Part shown: positions 35,204 through 44,987 of the stretch, piece after piece | How the letters are laid out: each line of letters starts with the position of its first letter | Position numbering within the stretch: the first letter of the stretch is position 1 | Source: Haloglomus irregulare | GTDB taxonomy: Archaea; Halobacteriota; Halobacteria; Halobacteriales; Haloarculaceae | Direction: 5' to 3' | DNA length: 64,000 nt | Assembly: GCF_007421925.1 (NCBI RefSeq) | Contig: NZ_QMDX01000004.1 | Coordinates: 1 to 64,000, forward strand | Translations under genes and position numbers: made by a program | The notes under the pieces: generated by a model | Seen by the model: only the letters and a program-made list of their open reading frames with translations | Database searches by the model: none | What the model was told of the DNA's origin: nothing

Positions 35204-35311
35204 GGCCGCGACCGCGTCCTCCACGCCTCCGCCTACTGGTCGCCGTCGCGCCCGCCCGGCAGTTCGGTCCGCTACCGACGCTCATTTGAGCGACCCGACC
35301 TATCGTGGGGT

Positions 35312-35791
35312 ATGGACGAGACCACGTCGGACGACCCGTCCCCGCGCACGTGGGACGACGAGCCGGAGTCCCCCGCGAGGACGAGCGCGGAGGAGGAGGG
35401 CCCGACCCGGACGAGCGTCTGGCCGCTCGTGGTCGCGATGGGGCTGACCGTCTCCGAGGTGGGCGTCTTCATGGGCGTCTATCCGCTTGCCGTCGGGGGG
35501 CTGGTGCTGTTCGTCGCGAGCGTGGCGGGTATCACCCACGAGGCGGGCTACACCGGCCGACCCTGGCGGCTGGCCGGCGCGCTGGGCGTCGTCCTCGTCG
35601 CTGTCGGCGTCTGGATGGTGAGCACGCAGGTTCCGCTGGCGGTCGACCCCGTCGTGGCGGCGGTCGGGGGGGCCGACGGCATCGTGCTGCGCGGCTTCTC
35701 GGTCGTCGGCGCGGGACTGGTGGCGGCGGTCGGCGCGGCCGTCGTGTCCGCGATGGGCGACGGTGACGTCGACGACGGGTTCCCCGCCTGA
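35312..35791 (+). CDS. Small four-span membrane protein (DUF7541-type)
   Basis: 159 residues. An acidic N-terminus (about 1-35) is followed by four hydrophobic spans, for example VWPLVVAMGLTVSEVGVFMG and LVLFVASVAGITHEAGYTGR. Function unknown. It lies between coxC and coxA on the same strand and is conserved in haloarchaeal cox loci, so it may be a subunit or an assembly factor. Spacing to the next gene is about 54 nt. Confidence 0.75.
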   Translation: MDETTSDDPSPRTWDDEPESPARTSAEEEGPTRTSVWPLVVAMGLTVSEVGVFMGVYPLAVGGLVLFVASVAGITHEAGYTGRPWRLAGALGVVLVAVGVWMVSTQVPLAVDPVVAAVGGADGIVLRGFSVVGAGLVAAVGAAVVSAMGDGDVDDGFPA

Positions 35792-35845
35792 ACCCGCCCA
35801 GCGGCGAAAGGAAAGGTTGTAGTTCGTCCCCGGGAAGGTCGTAGC

Positions 35846-36196
35846 ATGGCAAGCGACTCTGAGGGGAAGACGTTCGACCGCGAGACGCTCCTGGACCTCG
35901 TGGTCAACGCCATCCCACTCGGCATCATCCTCTTCTTTATTCTCGCGTTCGCGCTCATCAACCCGTTCGGCTCGAACCCGGTGAACACGGCCATCCAGTT
36001 CTCCATCATGGCCGTCACCGGTGCCGCCCTGCTGGTCCTGACGTACGTGTCCGGAAAGGCCATCTCCGAGGCCGAGGACGAGCTGGAGGAGAAGGGCCTC
36101 GAACTGAGCGAGGAGGCCGGAGCGGGCGAGGTGGCGGAGCCGGAGTCGGAGCCCACCCCCGAAACGACGGACGGCGACGACGAACCCGCGGCCTGA
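35846..36196 (+). CDS. Small two-span membrane protein (DUF6684-type)
   Basis: 116 residues. FDRETLLDLVVNAIPLGIIL begins the first span and IQFSIMAVTGAALLVLTYVS is the second. The C-terminal about 45 residues are acidic and disordered (EDELEEKGLELSEEAGAGEV). I recall this as a haloarchaeal cox-linked family. It may be an auxiliary subunit comparable to subunit IV, which is also a small membrane protein. Confidence 0.75.
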   Translation: MASDSEGKTFDRETLLDLVVNAIPLGIILFFILAFALINPFGSNPVNTAIQFSIMAVTGAALLVLTYVSGKAISEAEDELEEKGLELSEEAGAGEVAEPESEPTPETTDGDDEPAA

Positions 36197-36343
36197 CGCC
36201 GTTCCCGCCGGGAGTGATCTTCTCATGACCCGCCGAGGACCGGCCTCGAGCCGCGCTCTCGGGGGCTGTGGGAACCCGACGAGGGCAGCGAGACACCGCC
36301 CGCGAACGCAACCTTTCTAACGTCGTGGTCCCACCGAGCAACC

Positions 36344-38200
36344 ATGGTAGGAGAGCAGCTCGCACTGACGGCCCTGATGGGGGTCTTCCTGGTCGCGGTC
36401 GCCGGGTTCCTGGCCCGCATGGAGGACTGGCGCTCGTACACCCCGCTCGCAGGGGGGAGTGCCATCGGTGACGCGGGCTATGGCGGCCACGCGGAGAAAC
36501 CCGCAGGTATCGTCCGATGGTTCACCACCGTCGACCACAAGGACATCGGTATTCTCTACGGCATCTACGCCCTCATCGCCTTCTTCTGGGGCGGCGCGGC
36601 CGTGCTGCTGATGCGTGCGGAACTCGCGGCGCCGGGCTTCGACATCATGCAGGCGCAGTTCTACAACAGCCTGCTCACCAGTCACGGCATCACGATGCTG
36701 TTCCTGTTCGGAACGCCGATCATCGCGGCGTTCTCCAACTACTTCATCCCGCTGCTCATCGGGGCCGACGACATGGCGTTCCCGCGGATCAACGCCATCG
36801 CCTTCTGGCTGCTCCCGCCGGGAGCCATCCTCATCTGGGCCGGCTTCTTCACTGCGCCGCTCGGCCTCGGCATCGACCCGGCACAGACCTCGTGGACGAT
36901 GTACACGCCCCTCTCGGCCGAGCAGGCCAACCCCGGGGTCGACCTGATGCTGCTGGGGCTGCACCTGACGGGGGTTTCCGCGACGATGGGCGCCATCAAC
37001 TTCATCGCGACCATCTTCACCGAGCGCGGCGACGAGGTCAACTGGGCCAACCTCGACATCTTCAGTTGGACCATCCTCACCCAGTCCGCGCTCATCCTGT
37101 TCGCGTTCCCGCTGCTCGGGAGCGCACTCATCATGCTGCTGCTGGACCGGAACTTCAGCACCGCCTTCTTCGCGGTCGAGGGCGGGTCGCCCATCCTCTG
37201 GCAGCACCTGTTCTGGTTCTTCGGCCATCCCGAGGTGTACATCCTCGTCCTGCCGCCGATGGGGCTGGTCTCGTGGATCCTGCCGAAGTTCTCCGGCCGG
37301 AAACTGTTCGGCTTCAAGTTCGTCGTCTACTCCACGCTGGCCATCGGCGTCCTCTCCTTCGGCGTCTGGGCCCACCACATGTTCAGCACGGGCATCGACC
37401 CGCGCATCCGGGCCTCGTTCATGGCCGTCTCGTTGGCCATCGCGATACCGTCCGCCGTCAAGACGTTCAACTGGATCACCACGATGTGGAACGGCAACCT
37501 GCGTCTGACGGCGCCGATGCTGTTCTGTATCGGGTTCATCAGCAACTTCGTCATCGGCGGCATCACCGGGGTTTTCCTGGCCGCCATCCCGGTCGACCTC
37601 GTGCTCCACGACACCTACTACGTCGTCGGACACTTCCACTACATCGTGATGGGGATGATCGCCTTCGCCGGCATGGGGGCGCTCTACTACTGGTTCCCCA
37701 TCGTCACGGGCCGGATGTACCAGCGCCGGCTGGCGAAGATGCACTTCTGGCTCTCGATGATCGGCACGAACATCACCTTCTTCGCCATGCTGGTCCTGGG
37801 CTACCTCGGCATGCCGCGCCGCTACGCCACCTACCAGTTCGACGGCGCCATCGCGCCGCTCGCGCAGGTGACGACCCTCCACCAGATCGCGACGGTCGGG
37901 GCGTTCATCATCGGCTTCGCCCAGCTCATCTGGGCCTGGAACATGGTCCAGTCCTGGTACGAGGGGCCCGAGCTCGACGACGCCGACCCCTGGAACCTGA
38001 AGGACGACGGCATGTTTGGCCGCGAGTTCCAGTGGTTCGAGACGCAGAAGCTCGCCGCCGACGGCGGCGAGAGCGAGGAGGTCCGTGCGGACGGTGGCGA
38101 GGTCGAGACCGACGGCGGTGAGGCCACAGGCCGAGTCTCGTCGGACCCCCGCTCTGACGGCGGCTACCGGAAGGCCGTCCGCCGCGTCGACGACGAGTAG
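36344..38200 (+). CDS. coxA: Cytochrome c oxidase subunit I (A-type haem-copper oxidase)
   Basis: 618 residues with 12-13 spans. It reduces O2 to water and pumps protons. All active-site ligands are seen: low-spin haem His in TSHGITMLF; CuB His and the cross-linked Tyr in FGHPEVYILVLPP; the CuB pair in WAHHMF; haem a3 and second low-spin His in VGHFHYIVMG. D-channel residues GADDMAFPRIN and K-channel SAVKTFNWITT make it A-type. The N-terminus has an extra span before the core. The C-terminal about 45 residues are an unusual acidic, Gly-rich tail (LAADGGESEEVRADGGE and onward) facing the cytoplasm. Confidence 0.97.
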   Translation: MVGEQLALTALMGVFLVAVAGFLARMEDWRSYTPLAGGSAIGDAGYGGHAEKPAGIVRWFTTVDHKDIGILYGIYALIAFFWGGAAVLLMRAELAAPGFDIMQAQFYNSLLTSHGITMLFLFGTPIIAAFSNYFIPLLIGADDMAFPRINAIAFWLLPPGAILIWAGFFTAPLGLGIDPAQTSWTMYTPLSAEQANPGVDLMLLGLHLTGVSATMGAINFIATIFTERGDEVNWANLDIFSWTILTQSALILFAFPLLGSALIMLLLDRNFSTAFFAVEGGSPILWQHLFWFFGHPEVYILVLPPMGLVSWILPKFSGRKLFGFKFVVYSTLAIGVLSFGVWAHHMFSTGIDPRIRASFMAVSLAIAIPSAVKTFNWITTMWNGNLRLTAPMLFCIGFISNFVIGGITGVFLAAIPVDLVLHDTYYVVGHFHYIVMGMIAFAGMGALYYWFPIVTGRMYQRRLAKMHFWLSMIGTNITFFAMLVLGYLGMPRRYATYQFDGAIAPLAQVTTLHQIATVGAFIIGFAQLIWAWNMVQSWYEGPELDDADPWNLKDDGMFGREFQWFETQKLAADGGESEEVRADGGEVETDGGEATGRVSSDPRSDGGYRKAVRRVDDE

Positions 38201-38269
38201 CCCGCGGTCGTCGTCCCCGTCTTCCTGCCGAACGCCCACTCCCCGAGCACCCCACACCTGGCCCGGGAT

Positions 38270-38278
38270 GTTATTAAC
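38270..38278 (+). promoter_or_regulatory. TATA-like box for the methyltransferase gene
   Basis: GTTATTAAC at 22-30 nt before the GTG at 38300, predicting a leaderless transcript and supporting the GTG start. Confidence 0.6.
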
Positions 38279-38299
38279 GGCACGAGCGCAATAGTCGGC

Positions 38300-39073
38300 G
38301 TGCGAGACCCTCCAGCCGACAACAGACGGCTGTGGAACGAGTGGAGCGACGGTTTCCAGGCCCTCTGGTACGCCGACACCGACGAGGACCCGCCGCCCGC
38401 CCCGTGCCCGTTCACCGAGGACGCCCCCGGCGGCGCCCAGCCCAATCTCCTGCCGACCGTCGAGGGCGTCGACTTCGTCGAACTGGGTTGTGGCGGCGGG
38501 CAAGCGACCGTCGGCACCGCGGCCGCGGGCGCGGACCGCGCGGTCGGCGTGGACTTCTCGGGGGGACAGCTCCGGCACGCCCGACCACTCAGGGACCACT
38601 ACGGCCTCGACGCCGAGTTCGTTCAGGGGGACGTCACCGAGGTTCCGCTTGCCGACGGATCGTTCGACGTGGCGTTCTCCGGGTGGGTACTACAGATGGT
38701 GCGTGACCTCGATGCCTACTTCGCGGAGGCACGCCGGGTACTCCGCGACGAGGGGGTCCTGGTCTTCGACCTCCCCCACCCGTTCTACGAGCTGTTCGAC
38801 CCCGAGACGGCGACGCTGGAGCGGAGCTACCACGGGAACCCTCGCCGGACGATCAGCATCAGCGAGACGCACGAGTCCGACCTGGCCGTGTTCGACCACA
38901 CGGTCGGGGGGCTGCACAACGCGGCCGTCCGGGGCGGGTTCGACATCAGGCGCGTTCTCGAACCGGGGAGCGACGACCCCGAGGACTACGACGACGACCC
39001 GTTGCCGAGCAACCAACCCGACCTGATGGCGACGGTGCCGCGGAGCCTGCGGCTTTGGGCGGTCGTCAGGTGA
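38300..39073 (+). CDS. Class I SAM-dependent methyltransferase
   Basis: 257 residues. VDFVELGCGGGQATVG is motif I for SAM binding; GVDFSGGQLRHAR is the acidic loop; FVQGDVTEVPLADGSFDVAF and LRDEGVLVFDLPHP follow as motifs II-III. The substrate cannot be told: it could be a small molecule or quinone. The start is a GTG with a leaderless promoter. It separates coxA from the last small cox-locus genes. Confidence 0.85.
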   Translation: MRDPPADNRRLWNEWSDGFQALWYADTDEDPPPAPCPFTEDAPGGAQPNLLPTVEGVDFVELGCGGGQATVGTAAAGADRAVGVDFSGGQLRHARPLRDHYGLDAEFVQGDVTEVPLADGSFDVAFSGWVLQMVRDLDAYFAEARRVLRDEGVLVFDLPHPFYELFDPETATLERSYHGNPRRTISISETHESDLAVFDHTVGGLHNAAVRGGFDIRRVLEPGSDDPEDYDDDPLPSNQPDLMATVPRSLRLWAVVR

Positions 39074-39142
39074 CGGCCCGGCATCAGTCGTGATCACTCC
39101 GCTCGGCCGCCCGGATTGACGGTCGAGAGACGGCAGGGAACG

Positions 39143-39241
39143 TTACGCGCCGGTCGAGGTCAGCACCAACACGATCCCCGTGACGAACATCAACAGCGCC
39201 GTGCCGCCCAGGATGGTGAGCAGCAGGTCCTTCTCGCCCAT
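39143..39241 (-). CDS. 32-residue single-span micro-protein of the cox locus
   Basis: An ATG at 39241 and a TAA at 39145-39143 frame the peptide MGEKDLLLTILGGTALLMFV with a further 12 residues ending TSTGA. It is a short charged head and one membrane helix, about the size of small haem-copper oxidase accessory subunits. The codon use follows the genome's pattern (GC-rich third positions). It diverges from the 39302 gene, and an AT-richer stretch (about 39255-39285) can serve both. It needs no other gene to be real, but is so short that only its composition and place support it. Confidence 0.65.
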   Translation of the reverse strand: MGEKDLLLTILGGTALLMFVTGIVLVLTSTGA

Positions 39242-39301
39242 ACTACCGGTTCGCGGAGCGAGGACAAAAGCCCTTATCCTCGACAGGCACCCAACTAATC
39301 C

Positions 39302-39652
39302 ATGAGCGATGGGCCGGAGGCAAGCACCGACGGTGGGGGCAATCGTGAGGGTGCTGTCCCCGGCGACGAGGTGTGGGACGAGGCCGACGAGGACGTGTCG
39401 ACGCTGGGTGGCAAGTGGCTCATCCTGGTGCTGTACGCCGTCGTCGTCTCCATCGCCGGGCTGACCGGGTTCCTCATCGGCGCGCTCGGCATCCGTGGGC
39501 TCCGGCCGGTCACCTTCCTCGGACTGATTACGTTCCAGCCCACGGCCGTCGGCCTCGCCGCGTACGGCGTCCTGACGATGGGGCTCGGCCTCGGCGTGAT
39601 GCTCGGGCTAGTCATCTACGTCTCCAACAACTACGTCGACGAAGATACCTGA
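39302..39652 (+). CDS. Small membrane protein (DUF7520-type)
   Basis: 116 residues. An acidic, Gly-rich N-terminus (about 1-36) precedes three spans: WLILVLYAVVVSIAGLTGFL, a stretch around TFQPTAVGLAAYGVLTMGL, and LGVMLGLVIYVS. Unknown function. A TATA-like CCCTTATCC lies 23-31 nt before the ATG. It is the last gene of the cox cluster on this strand, with the micro-protein gene divergent. Confidence 0.75.
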   Translation: MSDGPEASTDGGGNREGAVPGDEVWDEADEDVSTLGGKWLILVLYAVVVSIAGLTGFLIGALGIRGLRPVTFLGLITFQPTAVGLAAYGVLTMGLGLGVMLGLVIYVSNNYVDEDT

Positions 39653-40087
39653 ACAGGTCCGAGGGGGCCGGAGGCGCCGAGAGCTACCGGCTCGGCTCGA
39701 TGTGGCCCGAAGGGCCTCTGCCCGGCGTTCACGCGGCTCCAGTAGTACCACGTCGTCATAGGGGTCCCCCGAAGGACGGCCGCATCGCCGAGAGGGTCGC
39801 GGCCGTTACCGGATTGCCGACGGCCCGCCATCGCTCCCGCCGCCCGTACAGCCGGCGACAGTCGCGAGCGTCCCCGCACCCGCTTTGTGGAGTAGCCGCC
39901 GGCACGAGCTCCCCCGTCGCTGCCCGGTCGGATCGCTATCTCCCCCCTTACCGGAGTTCATATTGCTGAGTTGTCAGTTCTGACCGGATAAGACCATCAC
40001 CCTGAGCGGTGGGCGGAAGCGGGAGATAGCGCGCGCGAAGGGCTGTGCGCGTCCTCTGCTCACGCTCTCCCTCTTCGGATGGATTCG
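39653..40087. other. Gap between convergent genes, with a long inverted repeat
   Basis: About 435 nt with no supported gene. A minus-strand 42-codon frame (39759-39631) starting MTTWYYWSRVN is not supported by a promoter. The right half carries an 11-bp inverted repeat around 76 nt (39934-40031), described separately. Composition in 39780-39930 is GC-rich without a signal. Confidence 0.4.
39934..40031. repeat. 11-bp inverted repeat enclosing about 76 nt with an inner hairpin
   Basis: CGCTATCTCCC (39934-39944) and GGGAGATAGCG (40021-40031) are exact complements. Between them lies AT-richer DNA (CATATTGCTGAGTTG) and a second perfect hairpin GTCAG-TT-CTGAC (39974-39985). The region lies between two gene ends that face one another. 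It might be a small RNA gene, the scar of a tiny mobile element, or a bidirectional terminator. Confidence 0.35.
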
Positions 40088-41704
<1,617 letters not shown>

Positions 41705-41730
41705 AGCACCAGAGCGTTCGACTGCCAGCA

Positions 41731-41741
41731 TCAAATAATGG
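41731..41741 (-). promoter_or_regulatory. TATA-like box for the acyl-CoA synthetase gene
   Basis: On the minus strand CCATTATTTGA, 27-37 nt before the ATG at 41704. Confidence 0.55.
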
Positions 41742-41810
41742 GGCGCTAGAATGTTACACTGGACGAGGACTAGGGAGGAGTGTTTACCCCGGACTCCCCG
41801 AACATCCGGT

Positions 41811-42707
41811 ATGGCCGCCTGCCGTCTGGAGGTCGTCGCGTTGGCCGTGCTGCTCGTCACCGCAGGATGCAGTGGCTTCGGACCGGCGAGCGACCCCGGT
41901 GACGCCGGCCCGACGAGCAGTCTCACCCCGGTGCCGGTCCCCGACGACGACAGCCGGGAGACGCTTGCGCCCGGGCTCACCGCTGACGGGGTGGAGTCGC
42001 CGGAGGCGCTCGCCAACGGCCACGCTGCCAGCCTCGACACCCGCTCCTACCGACTGATAGCCAACCGGACGGTCCGGTACGAGAACGGAACCCTGCGAGA
42101 GCAGCTCCTGTTCGACCTCTCGCTGGGTGCCGACCGAACGTACCTCGTCGAGACCGCGACCGCCGGGCCGGAGGCGCCGGTGTTCCTCGGCACACCGCCC
42201 GCGAAGGCGGCCTTCTGGTCGAACGGCTCGGTGTACACTCGGCGGCTCACTCGCGACGACGAGACGACCTACACGCGGTTCCGGCCCATAGATGGGGCGG
42301 GAACGTGGCAGTACTGGGCCCGCACGGTCCCGTTCGGAGGGGGACTCGCATCTCCGCGCGGCTTCTTCGAGACGACGTTCTCCTCGGTTCCGACCCGTGT
42401 CACGGGCCGAGCACCGGAGAGCGATACCGTGAGCTATCGGCTCGCGGGCGACCGAGCCACCGGATCGCTACCGGGCGTCGACGACCCACGGGCAGTCGAT
42501 CTCGCTGCGACGGTGACGACGAACGGGCTCGTGCGGTCGCTGACACTGGTTTACAACGGCACAATCGAAGGGGAGCCGGTTCGGGTACGCTGGACGATCC
42601 GGTACGAGAACGTCGGCAACACCACTGTCAACCGTCCCTCGTGGACCGACCGTGCGCTCGATCAGGAGGCCCGACCGAACGCCGCGTCGAAAAGGTCCGC
42701 GACCTGA
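41811..42707 (+). CDS. Secreted lipoprotein (DUF7537-like)
   Basis: 298 residues. A short signal with lipobox LLVTAGC precedes a Pro/Asp-rich linker (about 25-60). The rest is a beta-rich domain (for example YRLIANRTVRYENGTLREQL, TYLVETATAG, FWSNGSVYTRRLT) that resembles the LolA/LppX-like lipoproteins of haloarchaea. It would face outside, held to the membrane by lipid. The substrate is not known. The 3' end overlaps the stop region of the opposite-strand thioredoxin-like gene by 46 nt. Confidence 0.75.
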   Translation: MAACRLEVVALAVLLVTAGCSGFGPASDPGDAGPTSSLTPVPVPDDDSRETLAPGLTADGVESPEALANGHAASLDTRSYRLIANRTVRYENGTLREQLLFDLSLGADRTYLVETATAGPEAPVFLGTPPAKAAFWSNGSVYTRRLTRDDETTYTRFRPIDGAGTWQYWARTVPFGGGLASPRGFFETTFSSVPTRVTGRAPESDTVSYRLAGDRATGSLPGVDDPRAVDLAATVTTNGLVRSLTLVYNGTIEGEPVRVRWTIRYENVGNTTVNRPSWTDRALDQEARPNAASKRSAT

Positions 42708-43393
42708 TCGGGGGTCCCTCGGCCGGTGACGCAGTCGACCAGCTCCCCGTCGGCGAAGGTGAGCGTCGCGGGAGCGGCGTCGACATCGAACTCCCGGCGG
42801 AAGTCGGCGACTGACTCCCCATCAACCCCCGCCACTGCGACTCCCTCGGGGACGTGACCGAGAATCTCGTCGAGGTCCGTCTTCATCGCGTCGCAGGGGT
42901 CGCAGTGGAGCTGCCAGACGAACACGACCGCGTCCTCGTTCATCTCGATGAACGACTCGTAGTCCGCGTCCCCGACCTCCGGCATCGCGTCGGGGACCGG
43001 TGAGGTCGGCTCGGCGCCCGCGACGAGCACGGCCAGGTGGAGCAGTTCGTCGTGTGAGACCTCCGTGTCGGGGGCCTGTCGCTTGAAGTAGCCCCGTAAC
43101 GAGAGGTAGGCGACCAGCTGCTCGCGGGTGATCTCCAGTTCCTCGGCCTGTTCGGCGGCCTCCTCGGCGGTCATGTCGAAGAGGTCGGCCAGCGTCTCGT
43201 GGAAGGTCTCGTCGCTGGCGTTCGCGTAGGTATCGTGATAGACACCGCGCTCGGCGTCGTAGGCCTCGCTGGCCACCAGTTCGTCGTCCTCCTCGACGAG
43301 TACGCCGGTGTCGAGGAGGAACTCGTACCGCTCGGTCGTCGCCGTGTCTGTGGTTTCGTTCATGATCGTCGCAGCGTCTATGGTTCCGTTCAT
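42662..43393 (-). CDS. Thioredoxin-like protein at the end of the Liv ABC operon
   Basis: 243 residues. The C-terminal about 100 residues are thioredoxin-like: FVWQLHCDPCDAMKTDLDEI carries a CDPC redox pair and VDAAPATLTFADGE is the cis-Pro strand. The N-terminal about 140 residues are a helical domain with YEFLLDTGVLVEEDDELVAS (winged-helix-like) and TAEEAAEQAEELEITREQLV. No signal peptide, so cytoplasmic. The ATG overlaps the livF stop by 4 nt (ATGA), so it is made with the transporter. What it reduces is unknown; binding to the ABC ATPases is possible. Confidence 0.8.
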   Translation of the reverse strand: MNGTIDAATIMNETTDTATTERYEFLLDTGVLVEEDDELVASEAYDAERGVYHDTYANASDETFHETLADLFDMTAEEAAEQAEELEITREQLVAYLSLRGYFKRQAPDTEVSHDELLHLAVLVAGAEPTSPVPDAMPEVGDADYESFIEMNEDAVVFVWQLHCDPCDAMKTDLDEILGHVPEGVAVAGVDGESVADFRREFDVDAAPATLTFADGELVDCVTGRGTPDQVADLFDAAFGRAS

Positions 43394-44133
43394 ACGCCCA
43401 GATACCGCTGTCGCGTCTCCTCGTCGGCGCGGAGCTCCTCGGACGGGCCCTCGTAGACGATTTCGCCCTGGTCGACGATGTAACACCGCTCGGCGATTTT
43501 GATCGCTGCGGCGGCGTTCTGCTCGACCAGGAGGACGGTCGTCCCCTCCTCGCTGATGCGACGGATAGCGTCCTCGACGTCCTCGATGATCTGCGGGGCG
43601 AGCCCCTCGTATGGCTCGTCCAGCATCAACAACCGCGGGTTCTGCCGGAGGGCGCGGGCGATGGCGAGCATCTGCTGCTCGCCGCCCGATAGCGTCCCCG
43701 CCATCTGGTTCTGCCGGTCGTCCAACCGCGGGAAGGCATCGTATATCTCCCGGAGCGGGCGGGTCTCACTCACCTGACTCAGGTTCCGGCCGATGAGGTT
43801 CGAGGAGTTGCGCGACACCTCCGCGAGGTGGAGGTTCTCCTCCACGGTCAGGTTCGGGAAGATGCGGCGCTCCTCCGGCACGAGCCCGATGCCGGAGATG
43901 GAGACGTCCTCCGTCTCCCGCCCGACGACCTCGTCGCCGTCGAACCGGATCTCGCCCGACCGCACGTCCGGCGGTGTCGCACCGGCGACACAGCGCAGCG
44001 TGGTCGTCTTACCGGCGCCGTTCCGGCCGAGCAGCGCACACACCTCACCGTCCTCGATCTCCAGCGACAGGTCGCGGAGGATGTGACTCTGGCCGTAGTA
44101 GGCGTCGATTCTGTCGACCTCCAGCAGGCTCAC
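43390..44133 (-). CDS. livF: Branched-chain amino acid-type ABC transporter, ATPase
   Basis: 247 residues. Walker A GRNGAGKTTT, Q-loop region GLVPEERRIFPNLTVEENL, signature LSGGEQQMLAIARAL, Walker B LLMLDEP and the switch His region (VLLVEQN, where the family has Gln-Asn). This is the LivF half. The protein drives import with LivG. It overlaps livG upstream and the thioredoxin-like gene downstream by 4 nt each. Confidence 0.9.
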   Translation of the reverse strand: MSLLEVDRIDAYYGQSHILRDLSLEIEDGEVCALLGRNGAGKTTTLRCVAGATPPDVRSGEIRFDGDEVVGRETEDVSISGIGLVPEERRIFPNLTVEENLHLAEVSRNSSNLIGRNLSQVSETRPLREIYDAFPRLDDRQNQMAGTLSGGEQQMLAIARALRQNPRLLMLDEPYEGLAPQIIEDVEDAIRRISEEGTTVLLVEQNAAAAIKIAERCYIVDQGEIVYEGPSEELRADEETRQRYLGV

Positions 44134-44987
44134 AGCTCGACACCTCCGAGGTAGGCCTCCTGGACGTCCGTGTCGCCCTCCACCTCGTCGGGCGTGCCAT
44201 CGGCGATGATGGCCCCCCGGTTGAGGACGGCGATACTGTCGGCGATGCTGAAGATGATCTCCATATCGTGTTCGACGAGGACGATGGTCAGTCCGAGCTC
44301 CTGCTGCAGCCGTTCGACGAGGTCGACCGTCGCCTGCGTCTCCTCGGGACTCATCCCCGCGGTCGGCTCGTCCATGAACAGTAGATCCGGCTCGGAAGCC
44401 AGCGCGATGGCGATCTCCAGCCGACGCTTGTCACCGTACGGGAGACTGGCCGCCTCTTCCCCGGCGTCACGAAGCAGGTCGACGGCCTCGAGCATCTCGG
44501 TGGCGATCTCGTCGACCGCGTCGAACGAGCTCTGCCGCCGGAGGAAGTTGAGCTTGAACGAGCCGTGCTCGGTCGCGAGGGCGGCCATCTGGACGTTCTC
44601 GCGGGCCGTCATCCCCGGGAAGATCGAGGCCGTCTGGAACGACTTGCTGATGCCGGTCTGGACCACCTCGTGGGGCTCTAGCCCGGTGATACTGTACTCG
44701 GACCGGAGCTCGTCGAGCCGCTGCTGCTGGTCGGCGCTCCGCTCCTCGTCCGAGATGGTCCTGAGTTCGTGGATATCCGCTGCGGCCTCGTCCGGCGGGT
44801 CGTAGTAGACGTGACCGGCGGTCGGCTCGAGCAGCCCCGTGATGAGATTGATCGTGGTCGACTTGCCGGCGCCGTTCGGGCCGATGATCGCCTTCGTCTC
44901 GCCGCGCTCGACCGTCAGGTCGACATCGTCGACAGCAGTGAGACCGGAGAAGCGCTTTGTCAAGCCCTCCATCTCGAGCAGCCCCAT
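44130..44987 (-). CDS. livG: Branched-chain amino acid-type ABC transporter, ATPase
   Basis: 285 residues. Walker A GPNGAGKSTT, ATEHGSFKLNF, LPYGDKRRLEIAIALASEPD (signature is the LivG form of LSGG), Walker B LLFMDEPTAGMSPEE, VLVEHDMEII. An insertion of about 40 residues after Walker A (DEERSADQQQRLDELRSEYS) is not found in most LivG proteins. It shares one base with the livM stop (TGATG) and overlaps livF. Confidence 0.9.
   Translation of the reverse strand: MGLLEMEGLTKRFSGLTAVDDVDLTVERGETKAIIGPNGAGKSTTINLITGLLEPTAGHVYYDPPDEAAADIHELRTISDEERSADQQQRLDELRSEYSITGLEPHEVVQTGISKSFQTASIFPGMTARENVQMAALATEHGSFKLNFLRRQSSFDAVDEIATEMLEAVDLLRDAGEEAASLPYGDKRRLEIAIALASEPDLLFMDEPTAGMSPEETQATVDLVERLQQELGLTIVLVEHDMEIIFSIADSIAVLNRGAIIADGTPDEVEGDTDVQEAYLGGVEL

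Noticed and set aside
36317-38599. A 760-codon open frame on the minus strand opposite coxA
   Set aside because: Mirror of the coxA codon pattern, lacking any domain. coxA has all metal ligands.
39631-39759. A 42-codon minus-strand frame starting MTTWYYWSRVN
   Set aside because: No promoter or relatives known to me, and it overlaps the end of the DUF7520-type gene in antisense. Kept out of the gene list.
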